Below, in pieces: positions 53,644-62,724 of a stretch of 64,000 bases of DNA. The first letter of the stretch is position 1. Every line of letters begins with the position of its first letter. A program made the translations under genes and the position numbers. The DNA lies in NCBI RefSeq assembly GCF_024346995.1, contig NZ_AP024887.1, forward strand, positions 930,001 to 994,000, in the 5' to 3' direction. The notes beneath the pieces were generated by a model, which was not told the origin of the DNA, ran no database searches, and saw only the letters and a program-made list of their open reading frames with translations. The stretch comes from Vibrio palustris (GTDB lineage: Bacteria > Pseudomonadota > Gammaproteobacteria > Enterobacterales > Vibrionaceae).

Positions 53644-53982
53644 ATGGAATGCATAGAATGGAGTGACTTCCAAAAAGTCGATATTAGGGTAGGAACCATT
53701 GTTGATGTTGCCGATTTTCCAGAAGCGCGTCGGCCAGCTTACAAATTACACATCGACTTAGGGCCGGATTTAGGCATCAAAAAATCCAGCGCTCAGATTA
53801 CCGAGCTTTATAACAAAGAAGCATTGTTGGGTAAGCAGGTGTTAGCGGTGGTTAATTTTCCGCCCAAACAGGTGGGGCCAATCATGTCTGAGTGCCTTGT
53901 CACGGGTCTACATCGGCCAGATGGGTCGGTCGTTCTATCAACGGTTGATCTGGCTTTACCAAACGGCTCAAAATTAGCCTAA
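53644..53982 (+). CDS. csaA: tRNA-binding protein CsaA-like
   Basis: The product has 112 residues. WSDFQKVDIRVGTIVDVADFPEARRPAYKLHIDLGPDLGIKKSSAQIT (split) and VLAVVNFPPKQVGPIMSECLVTGL are the EMAP/CsaA OB-fold motifs. CsaA binds tRNA and has been described as a secretion chaperone in Bacillus. Length matches the family. It is the last conserved gene before the defence module. Confidence 0.92.
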   Translation: MECIEWSDFQKVDIRVGTIVDVADFPEARRPAYKLHIDLGPDLGIKKSSAQITELYNKEALLGKQVLAVVNFPPKQVGPIMSECLVTGLHRPDGSVVLSTVDLALPNGSKLA

Positions 53983-54365
53983 TACACAACGTAATGCACA
54001 AGGCGTTGGGACCCAAAACGCTTATGATTGCCAACCCACACGCCCAAACGCCGAAGTATAGGTATGACGCAGGTTTTGGGCTTTTTGTTAAGTACTCACA
54101 TCTTAGTATAACAATGACTTACTCGATGTTTCCTCATTTCTCCACTCTTATCATGGCAAATGATACACCAGATAGCTTTATGAAAAGATTATCGAGAAGT
54201 GGCAAAAGTCAATATCTTACCCTCAAAAATAACGAGGACAATGTTCCAAATTTTTGACTAAGTCAATAAAATATCAAATTAATGTCAGATATCACCAAAT
54301 TTTATATGACTTTAGACGCATGAATATCTTATTATGGTAAAAAATTTGTATCTTAGGTCGTAACA
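53983..54365. other. Region between csaA and dptF with two alternative stem structures
   Basis: CCCAAAAC (54012-54019) and GTTTTGGG (54073-54080) pair across a 53-base loop and run into CTTTTTG, a possible terminator for csaA. GGCGTTGGG (54002-54010) can instead pair with CCCAAACGCC (54043-54052), and the two stems cross. The open frame at 53994 spans this structure and has no known family, so I do not call it a gene. The last 100 bases are AT-rich and likely to hold the dptF promoter. Confidence 0.45.
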
Positions 54366-55952
54366 GTGGATTTATTAAGTGCACTCAGCATCCTATCAAA
54401 GTCTTCTCCTTATGCAGTCAGTACTGAAAGGCAAGATTCGAGTTTGCTTGCTGATTATAAAAAATACATATATATAGAAACAGAGATTGAAGAAGACTTT
54501 CGTAATGCATTACTGAGATCACAGTCTAACGAAATCATTTTTCTTTGTGGTAGTAGTGGTGATGGTAAGTCAGAAATTCTTACTCGCTACAGCCAAAAGT
54601 TTTGTGCTACAAAAGATTTTCATTTAGATGCTACGCACTCGTTTGCCCCATCTCAGACGGCTATACAAGCTTTAGATGATAAATTTTCTCAATTTAAGTC
54701 CGGCACTAAACCTCTTGTAATTGGCATTAACACGGGAATGTTAGGTAACTATGCAGAAGAAGGTGCTGAAGAGCATCAAGATATAAAAGACTCTATCAAA
54801 GCGTTTTTGTCTAATAAAGAAACACCAATTCATCATACCTATTTAGATTTTGAGCGTTATCCTAAATTTACTTTTGTTGATTCTGAGGGAAAATCTGAGT
54901 TTACACAGACATTCTTAAAAAGATTAACTAACCCTACATTAGACAACCCTTTTTATGCTCTCTATTCCTCTGAATTGGCGAAGAACGGCACTTCGACATT
55001 ATTGGTTAATTTTACGTTATTGAGCAATGCTTCAGTACAACAAACCATTGTTGAACTATTGGTTAAAGCTAGGTTAATTAAAGATCAGTTTCTAACAGCT
55101 AGAGCGTTGTTAGATTTTGTTTTTCAGGTTTTGGCGATGGATGGTTATCTGTTTGATAACTTGTTTACGGCAACAAATAACGAAATTCTAGAGCAGATTC
55201 GAAGTTTTGACCCAAGTGCTAATCATACGAAAAATATCGATGAGTTCATTCTTGAATTTAGCTTGGGAATGGGAAGTTCGAGTTATTCTGAATTAGAAGA
55301 AACACTGAATAAATTTGGTAATTTTGAGATATCAGAACCTAAATCGATGTTGAGAGCGCTTTATGTGCTAAAATTTGATAGCCAATTTATTAATGAGTTT
55401 TCATCAAAATTCATTAACGATTTTAATAACGACTTAGTAAGCCGTTACGCACATGTTTGGTTATTGCACGATGAGTTCAACACTAATCAAGAATATCAAC
55501 GTGAATTGAGTAATTTTTACCGTTATGTTTTGGTTCCAGCAATTCATCGTTACTGCAACCGTAATGCGCCAAATCTGGACGAGAATGTTTATTTTGTAAA
55601 TGAATTCAATCAATTCAAAGTAGCGGTAGAGCTTATTGTAAAAGCTGATTTTTCTCAGTTGAAACTACAGCCTAAAGCAAAAATTGGTGTTTTTAATGCA
55701 TGTATTAAAATTAATGGTCAATTAATTAAACCGATAGCAATCAATATAAACCTCTTTGAATTACTGGAAAAAATTAACCAAGGATATCGTCCTAACAAGC
55801 ATGATAAAAATGCTGTATTGCAATTAGAAGATGTGATTGAGCGAATTGTTACGGCTTCAACCGGAGAAGATACATTACATATTTTTAGTGCAGAAAATAA
55901 ATATAAAATCACCAATGATGAAGGTGATTTTTTTGACGTGAGTGGTCTCTAA
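54366..55952 (+). CDS. dptF: Phosphorothioation-dependent restriction protein DptF
   Basis: The product has 528 residues from GTG 54366. Walker A is GSSGDGKS (62-69) in NEIIFLCGSSGDGKSEIL, followed by PLVIGINTGMLGNYAEE. The length, the P-loop near residue 60, and the order with a 445-residue and a 1,710-residue HerA-like partner match DptF of the dnd-associated restriction system DptFGH (DndFGH), which attacks DNA lacking phosphorothioate modification. I recognise it by architecture and context rather than by a single unique motif. It is followed by dptG with almost no gap. Confidence 0.8.
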   Translation: MDLLSALSILSKSSPYAVSTERQDSSLLADYKKYIYIETEIEEDFRNALLRSQSNEIIFLCGSSGDGKSEILTRYSQKFCATKDFHLDATHSFAPSQTAIQALDDKFSQFKSGTKPLVIGINTGMLGNYAEEGAEEHQDIKDSIKAFLSNKETPIHHTYLDFERYPKFTFVDSEGKSEFTQTFLKRLTNPTLDNPFYALYSSELAKNGTSTLLVNFTLLSNASVQQTIVELLVKARLIKDQFLTARALLDFVFQVLAMDGYLFDNLFTATNNEILEQIRSFDPSANHTKNIDEFILEFSLGMGSSSYSELEETLNKFGNFEISEPKSMLRALYVLKFDSQFINEFSSKFINDFNNDLVSRYAHVWLLHDEFNTNQEYQRELSNFYRYVLVPAIHRYCNRNAPNLDENVYFVNEFNQFKVAVELIVKADFSQLKLQPKAKIGVFNACIKINGQLIKPIAININLFELLEKINQGYRPNKHDKNAVLQLEDVIERIVTASTGEDTLHIFSAENKYKITNDEGDFFDVSGL

Positions 55953-55953
55953 T

Positions 55954-57291
55954 ATGGATAATTTTTCTCTGCCATTTAACTCCGAACTTCCTGAAACAAA
56001 AGATAAAGTAGCCAATAAAAATAGTTTGAATAGTTTTTTACCTATTCGAACAAAGGGCAATGATTTTGATTGGAGTGTGGTCATTGGTTTAACGTTGGGC
56101 ACTTTACTTAGAAAGAAGGTCGAGAACTATAGTTACGATTCTTTTAAGCAAGATTGTCGAAATGCTTTTGAATCGAAACTTAGTCGTAAAGAGTTTTGGC
56201 CTGTACTTGAACAAATGTATTTTGATAATGGTGCCTTATTTACGGTGAGTCCTGAAACGTTACTATTTAAGAGCCAAAAAGAGGTTCGTAGTAAAAGTGA
56301 TGAACGTATCGCTTCTTTATTTACTAATTTACTTCAAGAATTACGTATTAAAGATTTCGATACTAAACTGAACTTTTTAGAGAATGAAATCCTAACAAAT
56401 CTTTGTAAGCAAATGCGAGAAGACTCTTTTATAGCGAAAGAGTTACCTTATCTACCTTTTTTATCTGATTGCTTTAGAAAAGATCTGCGATTTTTATCCG
56501 AACACCCCAAATACTTACTTTCTCAAATTCAGCCATTTTTAAGCTTTTATGGCTTCATTTATGTAGCACAGCTCGCTCTTGTTTTGCCCGAGTGGCGTGC
56601 TCAAGAGCCGCAACCTAAGCCTCTGTATTTTATAATGGATCACGAGCGCGCAAGTAACGAGAGGGCTCGTGTAAGAAATCATGGTTATAAATCATTTGAA
56701 GAAAGCGCTTTCCGGTTATTTCCATATTTAACCATGCTTGAAATGTTACAACCAGAAAAAACATCGCTACCCGATGGTAAAAAGTTACCTTTGTGGCGGT
56801 TAGCTAAAAATATTCAACAAAGCCAGAATGAAACGGTGTGTGAGCGATTAGCTAAATTTGCTAAGGCTTTCAAAGCTAATCGAAATCTAGAAATAGAGCT
56901 TGAAGAATCAGACGACGCATTTACATGGTTAGATCAGCTACTCAAACTTAGTGTTGCGCAGTTTGAAGATAAAACAACAGAGCGTCCTGCGATTAACCGC
57001 AAGTATGTAGCGGAAATCGAAAAGCATTTAGCTTCAGGTTTTGTTCATCGTAGAGGTCGAGCTGGGCGCATATTAGTTCTTAATCAGGAATATTTACTGC
57101 TTTTAGCTAATTTAGCGATCGGAGAAAGAGATAAACTACGTTTTCAAGAGTTAGTGAGTGAATTTGAAGCTCGAGGTGTTTATTTAGATAAACAAACACA
57201 GCTAGAGTTAATTAAGTTCTTTGAGCGTATTGGTAATGTGGAAAAAATGAGTGATAGTGGAGACGCAGTTTATGTCCGAAAAACAATTTGA
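55954..57291 (+). CDS. dptG: Phosphorothioation-dependent restriction protein DptG
   Basis: The product has 445 residues from ATG 55954, directly after the dptF stop; a GTG at 55942 would add 4 residues. It is helical and soluble, with no nucleotide-binding motif. Possible DNA-binding or zinc-free helical segments include YVAEIEKHLASGFVHRRGRAGRILVLNQEYLLLLANLAIGERDKLRF (split for length), a conserved-looking C-terminal region. Assigned to DptG by position between DptF and DptH and by size. It overlaps dptH by 20 bases. Confidence 0.78.
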   Translation: MDNFSLPFNSELPETKDKVANKNSLNSFLPIRTKGNDFDWSVVIGLTLGTLLRKKVENYSYDSFKQDCRNAFESKLSRKEFWPVLEQMYFDNGALFTVSPETLLFKSQKEVRSKSDERIASLFTNLLQELRIKDFDTKLNFLENEILTNLCKQMREDSFIAKELPYLPFLSDCFRKDLRFLSEHPKYLLSQIQPFLSFYGFIYVAQLALVLPEWRAQEPQPKPLYFIMDHERASNERARVRNHGYKSFEESAFRLFPYLTMLEMLQPEKTSLPDGKKLPLWRLAKNIQQSQNETVCERLAKFAKAFKANRNLEIELEESDDAFTWLDQLLKLSVAQFEDKTTERPAINRKYVAEIEKHLASGFVHRRGRAGRILVLNQEYLLLLANLAIGERDKLRFQELVSEFEARGVYLDKQTQLELIKFFERIGNVEKMSDSGDAVYVRKTI

Positions 57292-60200
57292 AAAGTTTCT
57301 TGCTGAGCGATTTGTGCAACAAGCGAGTCAGGATATAAAGCCAGGATTTCGTTATCAATTTAAATCACCAGATAACGAAAATAGTGAGCGTCTATTTTTG
57401 GCGATGAAAGCTCGTACTACTGGGAGTTTTACTACTCCACATGGTGCCGAGTTATCATATATCGACACAGGAGTCTGTAAAATTATTCCAGTACTCCATG
57501 GTGAAGTGGATTCGAGTGCTTACAGCTTTACTGAAAACTATATTTCTCATTTAAGGGATGGCATTGCTAGCCAAGAGAGAGAACTAAAAGGATGTTCTTT
57601 GGTTATTATTCACAATAGCCTACTCGATACCTTAATTAATTCTGCAGATAACTTAGCTGCCAAAGGGCAGGTTTGGAGTCCAGAATGTATTCGTGATGCT
57701 CTCAAAACATTAGTTGATCAAACAGATCAAAATCACGAAGTTTCTGAATGTTTATTAGATAATCAGTTCGACAATATTCTCGAAGATGGTGCAACCATGT
57801 TTGGTTTTGAGAAGCTCTTTAAAGCAGTTGAAGATGGCGATCTGTTATTCCATGAACTAGAGATGTTTGATGACCCGTTGATTACTCAAATGGGGAAAAA
57901 TAAAAAACAGATTAAAGCTCGCCTTGATATCAACCGGTCTTTATACCAAGAAATATCCTATGAAGTTGAGAACTTTGGCGAGCAGTTACTTGAGCGTTTG
58001 AAAAATTTTAGTGAACGCTTTATTCGTAAACATTTTATTGATGCTGAGCCTGATTCTTGGAAGCAACTTGAACTAGAAGAGTTGCTGCAAGAAAAGAAAA
58101 ATAACGCAAAGCAACAGTTAATCTTGGAAGGAGAAACGCTTACTTCGGGGGACATCATTGCTCGTAACAGGTCGGAGTCCAAAGCAGGAATGCGTGATCG
58201 GCATATCATTATTGAATTAGATAACGAACAGACCGAGTTTGAGTTAAAGTTCACCTTTAAAGGTACGAGTGATCTCACTAAACAACAGTTAAAAATTCAA
58301 CCGGCAAAAGCTTTCGATAATAGAGAGCAATGGACAGTACGAAACTCGTTTAAAAGTGCATTTGCGACATTGAATGCCTCTTTTAGTGGAGAGCCGACTT
58401 ATTTTACAATTGGTCTTCGTCGGGATAACACATCAGAAAATTACACATTTAAGTGTTTAGTGGTAAGAAAAGGTCAATTCTATCTTGAATCTTTTAAGAA
58501 TGTATTCACCATTGAACCTCAGAAAAATAAACAGCGGGTAACGATTAATATTGAAGAAAATCGTTTACCGATTAATCCAAATGGTAACTCTTTATGTGAA
58601 TTAACGGATATCAATCAGGTAGTAAATATTAATCAATACGGTATTGTTGATTTTGAGTCTTTAGCTAATGAATCGGATGAAATAGAGTTCTTTCTTCAAT
58701 CTGGTGAGCAACAATTAAAATTACGTGTTGAAGGAGCTTTAGCTAAGGATTCTTTACCTTTACCATTGTTGCTTAATAAAGGCCGACTTCATAAGTTGTT
58801 TAATGATGAATACAATGGAGAATTCCTGTCAAGCAAAAGCAAAGTGGGTTTAGATAACAGCGAATTTGTTGTTACAGCAATACGTTCCCAGCTTTTAAAC
58901 TATGAACAACGCTTTATCGATGAAAAGGCCATATGTTTGAAAGACGGAGAGAGTTGTATTTCATTAACTGAGCTTTCTTCATTTGCACCTGAAATTGAAC
59001 AAGCCTATCACCAATTATTTACCTATCTTGCTGATAAGAAAAGTACACCATCGTTGGTGTCTTGGGGACCTGAATATCTCACTATTGTTGAGCATATTGT
59101 TAATGCGTTTCTTGTTTATTTCGAAGCCATTCCAACTGGTGAAAATCTTTCTGAACAACAAAAAACCATATTGAAAATTGGACGAGTTTGGGTTAATGGT
59201 GAGGAATATTATTCTCCGTACCATCCATTGGTTTTGGCGTATTATTTAAATTTATGTTGTCAAATTCGAGAAGATGACACGGATAGCTTTGCTCATATTC
59301 CTGCTGTTACTTTAGAAAGACTCGTTCCGGCAGGGTTGATGCCTTACTCCTATCATCCATATTATGAATATTCTTATAATCAAACCGTTAAAGAAAATGC
59401 GTTTTGGATTAAAAGCGTTCCTCAAGAAAAAAGTTCCTATACTTTTATTCGTAAATTGGTTAAAGAAAAGATTGAAGAGTTTCAGACCGCTTTCAGCCAA
59501 TTATTCGACGAGCATAATAACAGTTTAATCATAAACTTAGTAAACCAGGAAAAGGCAGAAGAAGTATTTTTAGGTATTGTTGATTATATAAAGGATAATC
59601 GTGAACAAGCATCGGCTATTCATGTTAATTTGTATGATGATGATTTTCTCTTTAATGCCTTTGATCATTTTGCTGAAGCGGATAAATACGAATCTATTAA
59701 AGCGTGGTTAGGGCTGGATAAAGGTCAGAAATTACGAGAAATCGCGGATTCAGTCATTGATGCATTAAGAACTCGTTTAACCTACAGTAAATTCACAAAT
59801 TGCCAAGTTGAATCTGAAGGGCAAGCTTATGCTCATCTAACCTTTTTCAGGAATAACAGCAAAGTACACTGTATTGGTGTCGATATCGACAATATGGAAT
59901 GCAGTGTCGCGGCAGATGGATTATTAGCTGGAGAAGCATCACAAAGCAAAAAAGGATCTTATTACACTGGCTTTGGTCTGGCTAAAGTCACTTATGGTGA
60001 TAAGCCACATTTGAAAATGGCTAAATTTATTGGGTCATTGACGAAACCTGCGATGGATAAAAATGTTCATTACTATGGTAAAGATGCGGTTTCATTAGCC
60101 GTAAGTGAAGACTTCAAAGCGTTATTGAAACGTTCTTATACCAGCTCAGTATGGACAACGATTATTGATCCCAAAGTGACATTGGACTTTTTCCACAGCA

Positions 60201-62404
60201 ACGAAGATGTGGTTCTGATTCATTACTCCGATCAATATACGAGTTCATCCAGTTATGATGCGATTACGGTAACAGCACAGCGTCATTTGTTTGAGAAAGC
60301 ACTCGAACATGAGAAGGGCGGTTTTGTTGATGAGTTCAATGCCTTTAATGGAGATTGGCTGTTAAAGATGATCAGTGCGCCTACTAATGGTCACAAATCA
60401 GCGCAGCAATTTGAAAAGCTGAGAAAAGAGCGACGTGGGATTATTGGTGCATATAAATTTGTCACCAGCATGGTGAGCCAATCGGATATCACCTGGGTTC
60501 CATTGTCTGTTGCTGAGATGATCCGTGTGTCGGGTAACCTTGGCTTGAAAATGTCAGATTCTGAATTTTCGCGCAACGTGAATGGCTATCGCAAAGGTGC
60601 CATTTCTGATGATGTGTTACTTGTTGGCCTGAAAGATCAAACTCTGTATTTATTACCGCTTGAGGTGAAAACCGGCGCAACACCGGATTACAACAAAGCG
60701 GTTGAACAAGCGAAAGAGCTGGGACGTTATCTTACTGAAGATGTACTTGGTGGTGAGGGATTACTAGCTCAGCTATATCGTAGCCTGTTCATTCGCCAAA
60801 TTTTAATGCAGGTTGATAAATACCAACTTTATAGTGTTTTCAATGACGGCTATTTTGATGCATTACTGGCAGAAAAAGAACAATGGCTAGCTGGGCATTA
60901 TCAAATCGGAGAAATAGATAACTATCCAAGTGGTTTTGTTGTTAGCCACTTAGAATCTGCTGCTTGTTTAGATACAAACTATCACATACATGACGATGTA
61001 TTACGTATCGAGCTGCCAATGTCTTTATTGGATTCTTTGGTATCTACACCGTTAAAGTCTTTAATGAATGAGAACATGCTAAAGAGTGTTTTCCATGTTC
61101 CAAATGAGTATATTTTGGATATAGCTAGTCCTTCTTATAAAACTCGAAAAAATATTTCTCCGATTCAAGAAGATATCCAAGAACCTAAGGTTAATGTGAC
61201 TGCTGAAGATGAGACTAGCTCATTACAGCAAGACTTGAGCATAGAAGATTCAATTGCTCGTTGCCGGGTAGAAATAGGTACAGATACGCTCAGTGGTGAA
61301 AAAGTCTACTGGGAATATGGCAATAATGATCTGGCTAACCGTCATATGATTATCTTTGGTAGTTCAGGTCAAGGCAAAACCTATTGTATTGAAGGGTTAA
61401 TGATGGGTTTGGCTGATTCAGCGATAAACTCTCTTGTTATCGACTATACCAGCGGATTTTTACCTAACCATCTAGAGCCAGAATTTGTTGAAAAAATGAA
61501 TCCTAAATCTAATGTGTTATGTATTGAACCTTTCTCTATGTCGCCTTTCCGAGCTCAAAAACAGGACTTTGGTGGAATCCATGTTGAAGAAAAGCCCCAT
61601 ATGGTGGCTGGTCGTGTAGCTTCTGTCTTTAATAAGGTTTATTCCTCTATCGGGGAGAAACAAATAGCGGTTCTAACTGAGGTTATTGAGCATGGTGTGC
61701 AAGCTTATGGCTCGTCTTATTCTTTACAAAATATGCTTGATGACCTTATGGAAGAAGAGACTGTAGGGCCGACATTAGCGAGTAAATTGTCTCCTTTAGT
61801 CAAATCCAACCTATTTTCATCGGATAGTAATAAAAGCTGGGAAAGTGTTTTTACTAATAATGAGAATAAAACAAATGTCATGCAACTAGTGTCCCTTTCA
61901 CATGACATTTCAATGATATGCACAGAATTTTTATTATGGGATTTATATTCTTATGCATGTAGTTATGGCAGTAAGAATAACCCAATCCCAATTGTTTTAG
62001 ATGAAGTACAAAATCTTGATCATCGTTTAGAAAGTCCATTAGGTAAAATGCTTACAGAGGGGCGTAAATTCGGAGTTTCTCTTATTTTGGCAACACAAAC
62101 ATTAAGTATGCTTCGTAAAGATGAGCAGGATCGCTTGTTCCAGGCATCACACAAATTATTTTTCTCACCAGCAAAAACAGAAACGAAGACTTACGCAAGG
62201 ATATTGGAGTTAAGTGTTCCAGGAACAAAACAAGCTGATTGGGAAAAACAATTATCAGATTTAGCTAAGGGACAATGTTTGTCTGTTGGCTATCACTTAG
62301 ATCATGCTGGAAGTTTAAAAATGAGTGTTAAAAAGGTGATGGTTACTGCAATGGAAAGTCGTAAGTTATCGTGTCCAAAACAAGCGAATCAAGTAACTTA
62401 TTAA
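57272..62404 (+). CDS. dptH: Phosphorothioation-dependent restriction protein DptH (HerA-like ATPase)
   Basis: The product has 1,710 residues from ATG 57272, with GGAG 9 bases upstream; a GTG at 57251 would add 7 residues. The N-terminal 1,250 residues have no plain motif except a PD-(D/E)xK-like stretch LLVGLKDQTLYLLPLEVKTGATPDY near 1,120, a possible nuclease. The C-terminal part is a HerA/FtsK-like ATPase: IIFGSSGQGKTYCIEG (Walker A, about 1363-1370), PIPIVLDEVQNLDHR (Walker B), KFGVSLILATQTLSML (sensor). This matches DptH, the motor subunit of the restriction complex. Confidence 0.85.
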   Translation: MSEKQFEKFLAERFVQQASQDIKPGFRYQFKSPDNENSERLFLAMKARTTGSFTTPHGAELSYIDTGVCKIIPVLHGEVDSSAYSFTENYISHLRDGIASQERELKGCSLVIIHNSLLDTLINSADNLAAKGQVWSPECIRDALKTLVDQTDQNHEVSECLLDNQFDNILEDGATMFGFEKLFKAVEDGDLLFHELEMFDDPLITQMGKNKKQIKARLDINRSLYQEISYEVENFGEQLLERLKNFSERFIRKHFIDAEPDSWKQLELEELLQEKKNNAKQQLILEGETLTSGDIIARNRSESKAGMRDRHIIIELDNEQTEFELKFTFKGTSDLTKQQLKIQPAKAFDNREQWTVRNSFKSAFATLNASFSGEPTYFTIGLRRDNTSENYTFKCLVVRKGQFYLESFKNVFTIEPQKNKQRVTINIEENRLPINPNGNSLCELTDINQVVNINQYGIVDFESLANESDEIEFFLQSGEQQLKLRVEGALAKDSLPLPLLLNKGRLHKLFNDEYNGEFLSSKSKVGLDNSEFVVTAIRSQLLNYEQRFIDEKAICLKDGESCISLTELSSFAPEIEQAYHQLFTYLADKKSTPSLVSWGPEYLTIVEHIVNAFLVYFEAIPTGENLSEQQKTILKIGRVWVNGEEYYSPYHPLVLAYYLNLCCQIREDDTDSFAHIPAVTLERLVPAGLMPYSYHPYYEYSYNQTVKENAFWIKSVPQEKSSYTFIRKLVKEKIEEFQTAFSQLFDEHNNSLIINLVNQEKAEEVFLGIVDYIKDNREQASAIHVNLYDDDFLFNAFDHFAEADKYESIKAWLGLDKGQKLREIADSVIDALRTRLTYSKFTNCQVESEGQAYAHLTFFRNNSKVHCIGVDIDNMECSVAADGLLAGEASQSKKGSYYTGFGLAKVTYGDKPHLKMAKFIGSLTKPAMDKNVHYYGKDAVSLAVSEDFKALLKRSYTSSVWTTIIDPKVTLDFFHSNEDVVLIHYSDQYTSSSSYDAITVTAQRHLFEKALEHEKGGFVDEFNAFNGDWLLKMISAPTNGHKSAQQFEKLRKERRGIIGAYKFVTSMVSQSDITWVPLSVAEMIRVSGNLGLKMSDSEFSRNVNGYRKGAISDDVLLVGLKDQTLYLLPLEVKTGATPDYNKAVEQAKELGRYLTEDVLGGEGLLAQLYRSLFIRQILMQVDKYQLYSVFNDGYFDALLAEKEQWLAGHYQIGEIDNYPSGFVVSHLESAACLDTNYHIHDDVLRIELPMSLLDSLVSTPLKSLMNENMLKSVFHVPNEYILDIASPSYKTRKNISPIQEDIQEPKVNVTAEDETSSLQQDLSIEDSIARCRVEIGTDTLSGEKVYWEYGNNDLANRHMIIFGSSGQGKTYCIEGLMMGLADSAINSLVIDYTSGFLPNHLEPEFVEKMNPKSNVLCIEPFSMSPFRAQKQDFGGIHVEEKPHMVAGRVASVFNKVYSSIGEKQIAVLTEVIEHGVQAYGSSYSLQNMLDDLMEEETVGPTLASKLSPLVKSNLFSSDSNKSWESVFTNNENKTNVMQLVSLSHDISMICTEFLLWDLYSYACSYGSKNNPIPIVLDEVQNLDHRLESPLGKMLTEGRKFGVSLILATQTLSMLRKDEQDRLFQASHKLFFSPAKTETKTYARILELSVPGTKQADWEKQLSDLAKGQCLSVGYHLDHAGSLKMSVKKVMVTAMESRKLSCPKQANQVTY

Positions 62405-62604
62405 GCAGAAAATCACCTGAGGTACTAAAGAAAATATCTCAGGTTGAGTTAGCTAAAAGAAAAGCTGAAGTTGTCACTCTGCGCGAGTGTTATGACAGTA
62501 CACCAGAGCATTCTCGTGAGATTATGTCGTATATGGAAAAATACAAGCAATTGGGAAAGCTGGTGAAAGAAATATATGGCAGAGGTATCCCTCAGTGTTA
62601 CTGA
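62371..62604 (+). CDS. Small protein overlapping dptH end, unknown function
   Basis: The product has 77 residues from GTG 62371, overlapping the last 34 bases of dptH in another frame, so it would be translated by coupling. It is charged and helical (VLKKISQVELAKRKAEVVTL, HSREIMSYMEKYKQLGKLVK), probably a short coiled coil. I do not recognise it. A continuous frame well past the dptH stop, in the same operon, argues that it is real. Confidence 0.6.
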   Translation: MSKTSESSNLLSRKSPEVLKKISQVELAKRKAEVVTLRECYDSTPEHSREIMSYMEKYKQLGKLVKEIYGRGIPQCY

Positions 62605-62724
62605 GAGGTTTGATGATGAGATTTGAACGTTGTTAGTTGAAGCCACTTATAAACGTGGTGTTCTAGACTATGCGGCAACATTATGTGCATTGGCTTGTGT
62701 TTGCAAAAATTGAGTGGATTGTTT
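62605..62724. other. Short spacer between the small gene and the DUF262 gene
   Basis: 120 bases without a supported gene. No terminator is visible, so the DUF262 gene may be transcribed with dptFGH. Confidence 0.4.

Noticed and set aside
54002..54052. attC-like look of GGCGTTGGG ... CCCAAACGCC after csaA
   Set aside because: The cores are in the wrong order: an attC has AAC on the left and GTT on the right. No cassette gene is bounded by it.
53994..54257. Rightward 87-codon frame after csaA
   Set aside because: The start lies inside a strong hairpin region and the protein has no family; the first third is a translation of the stem-loop.
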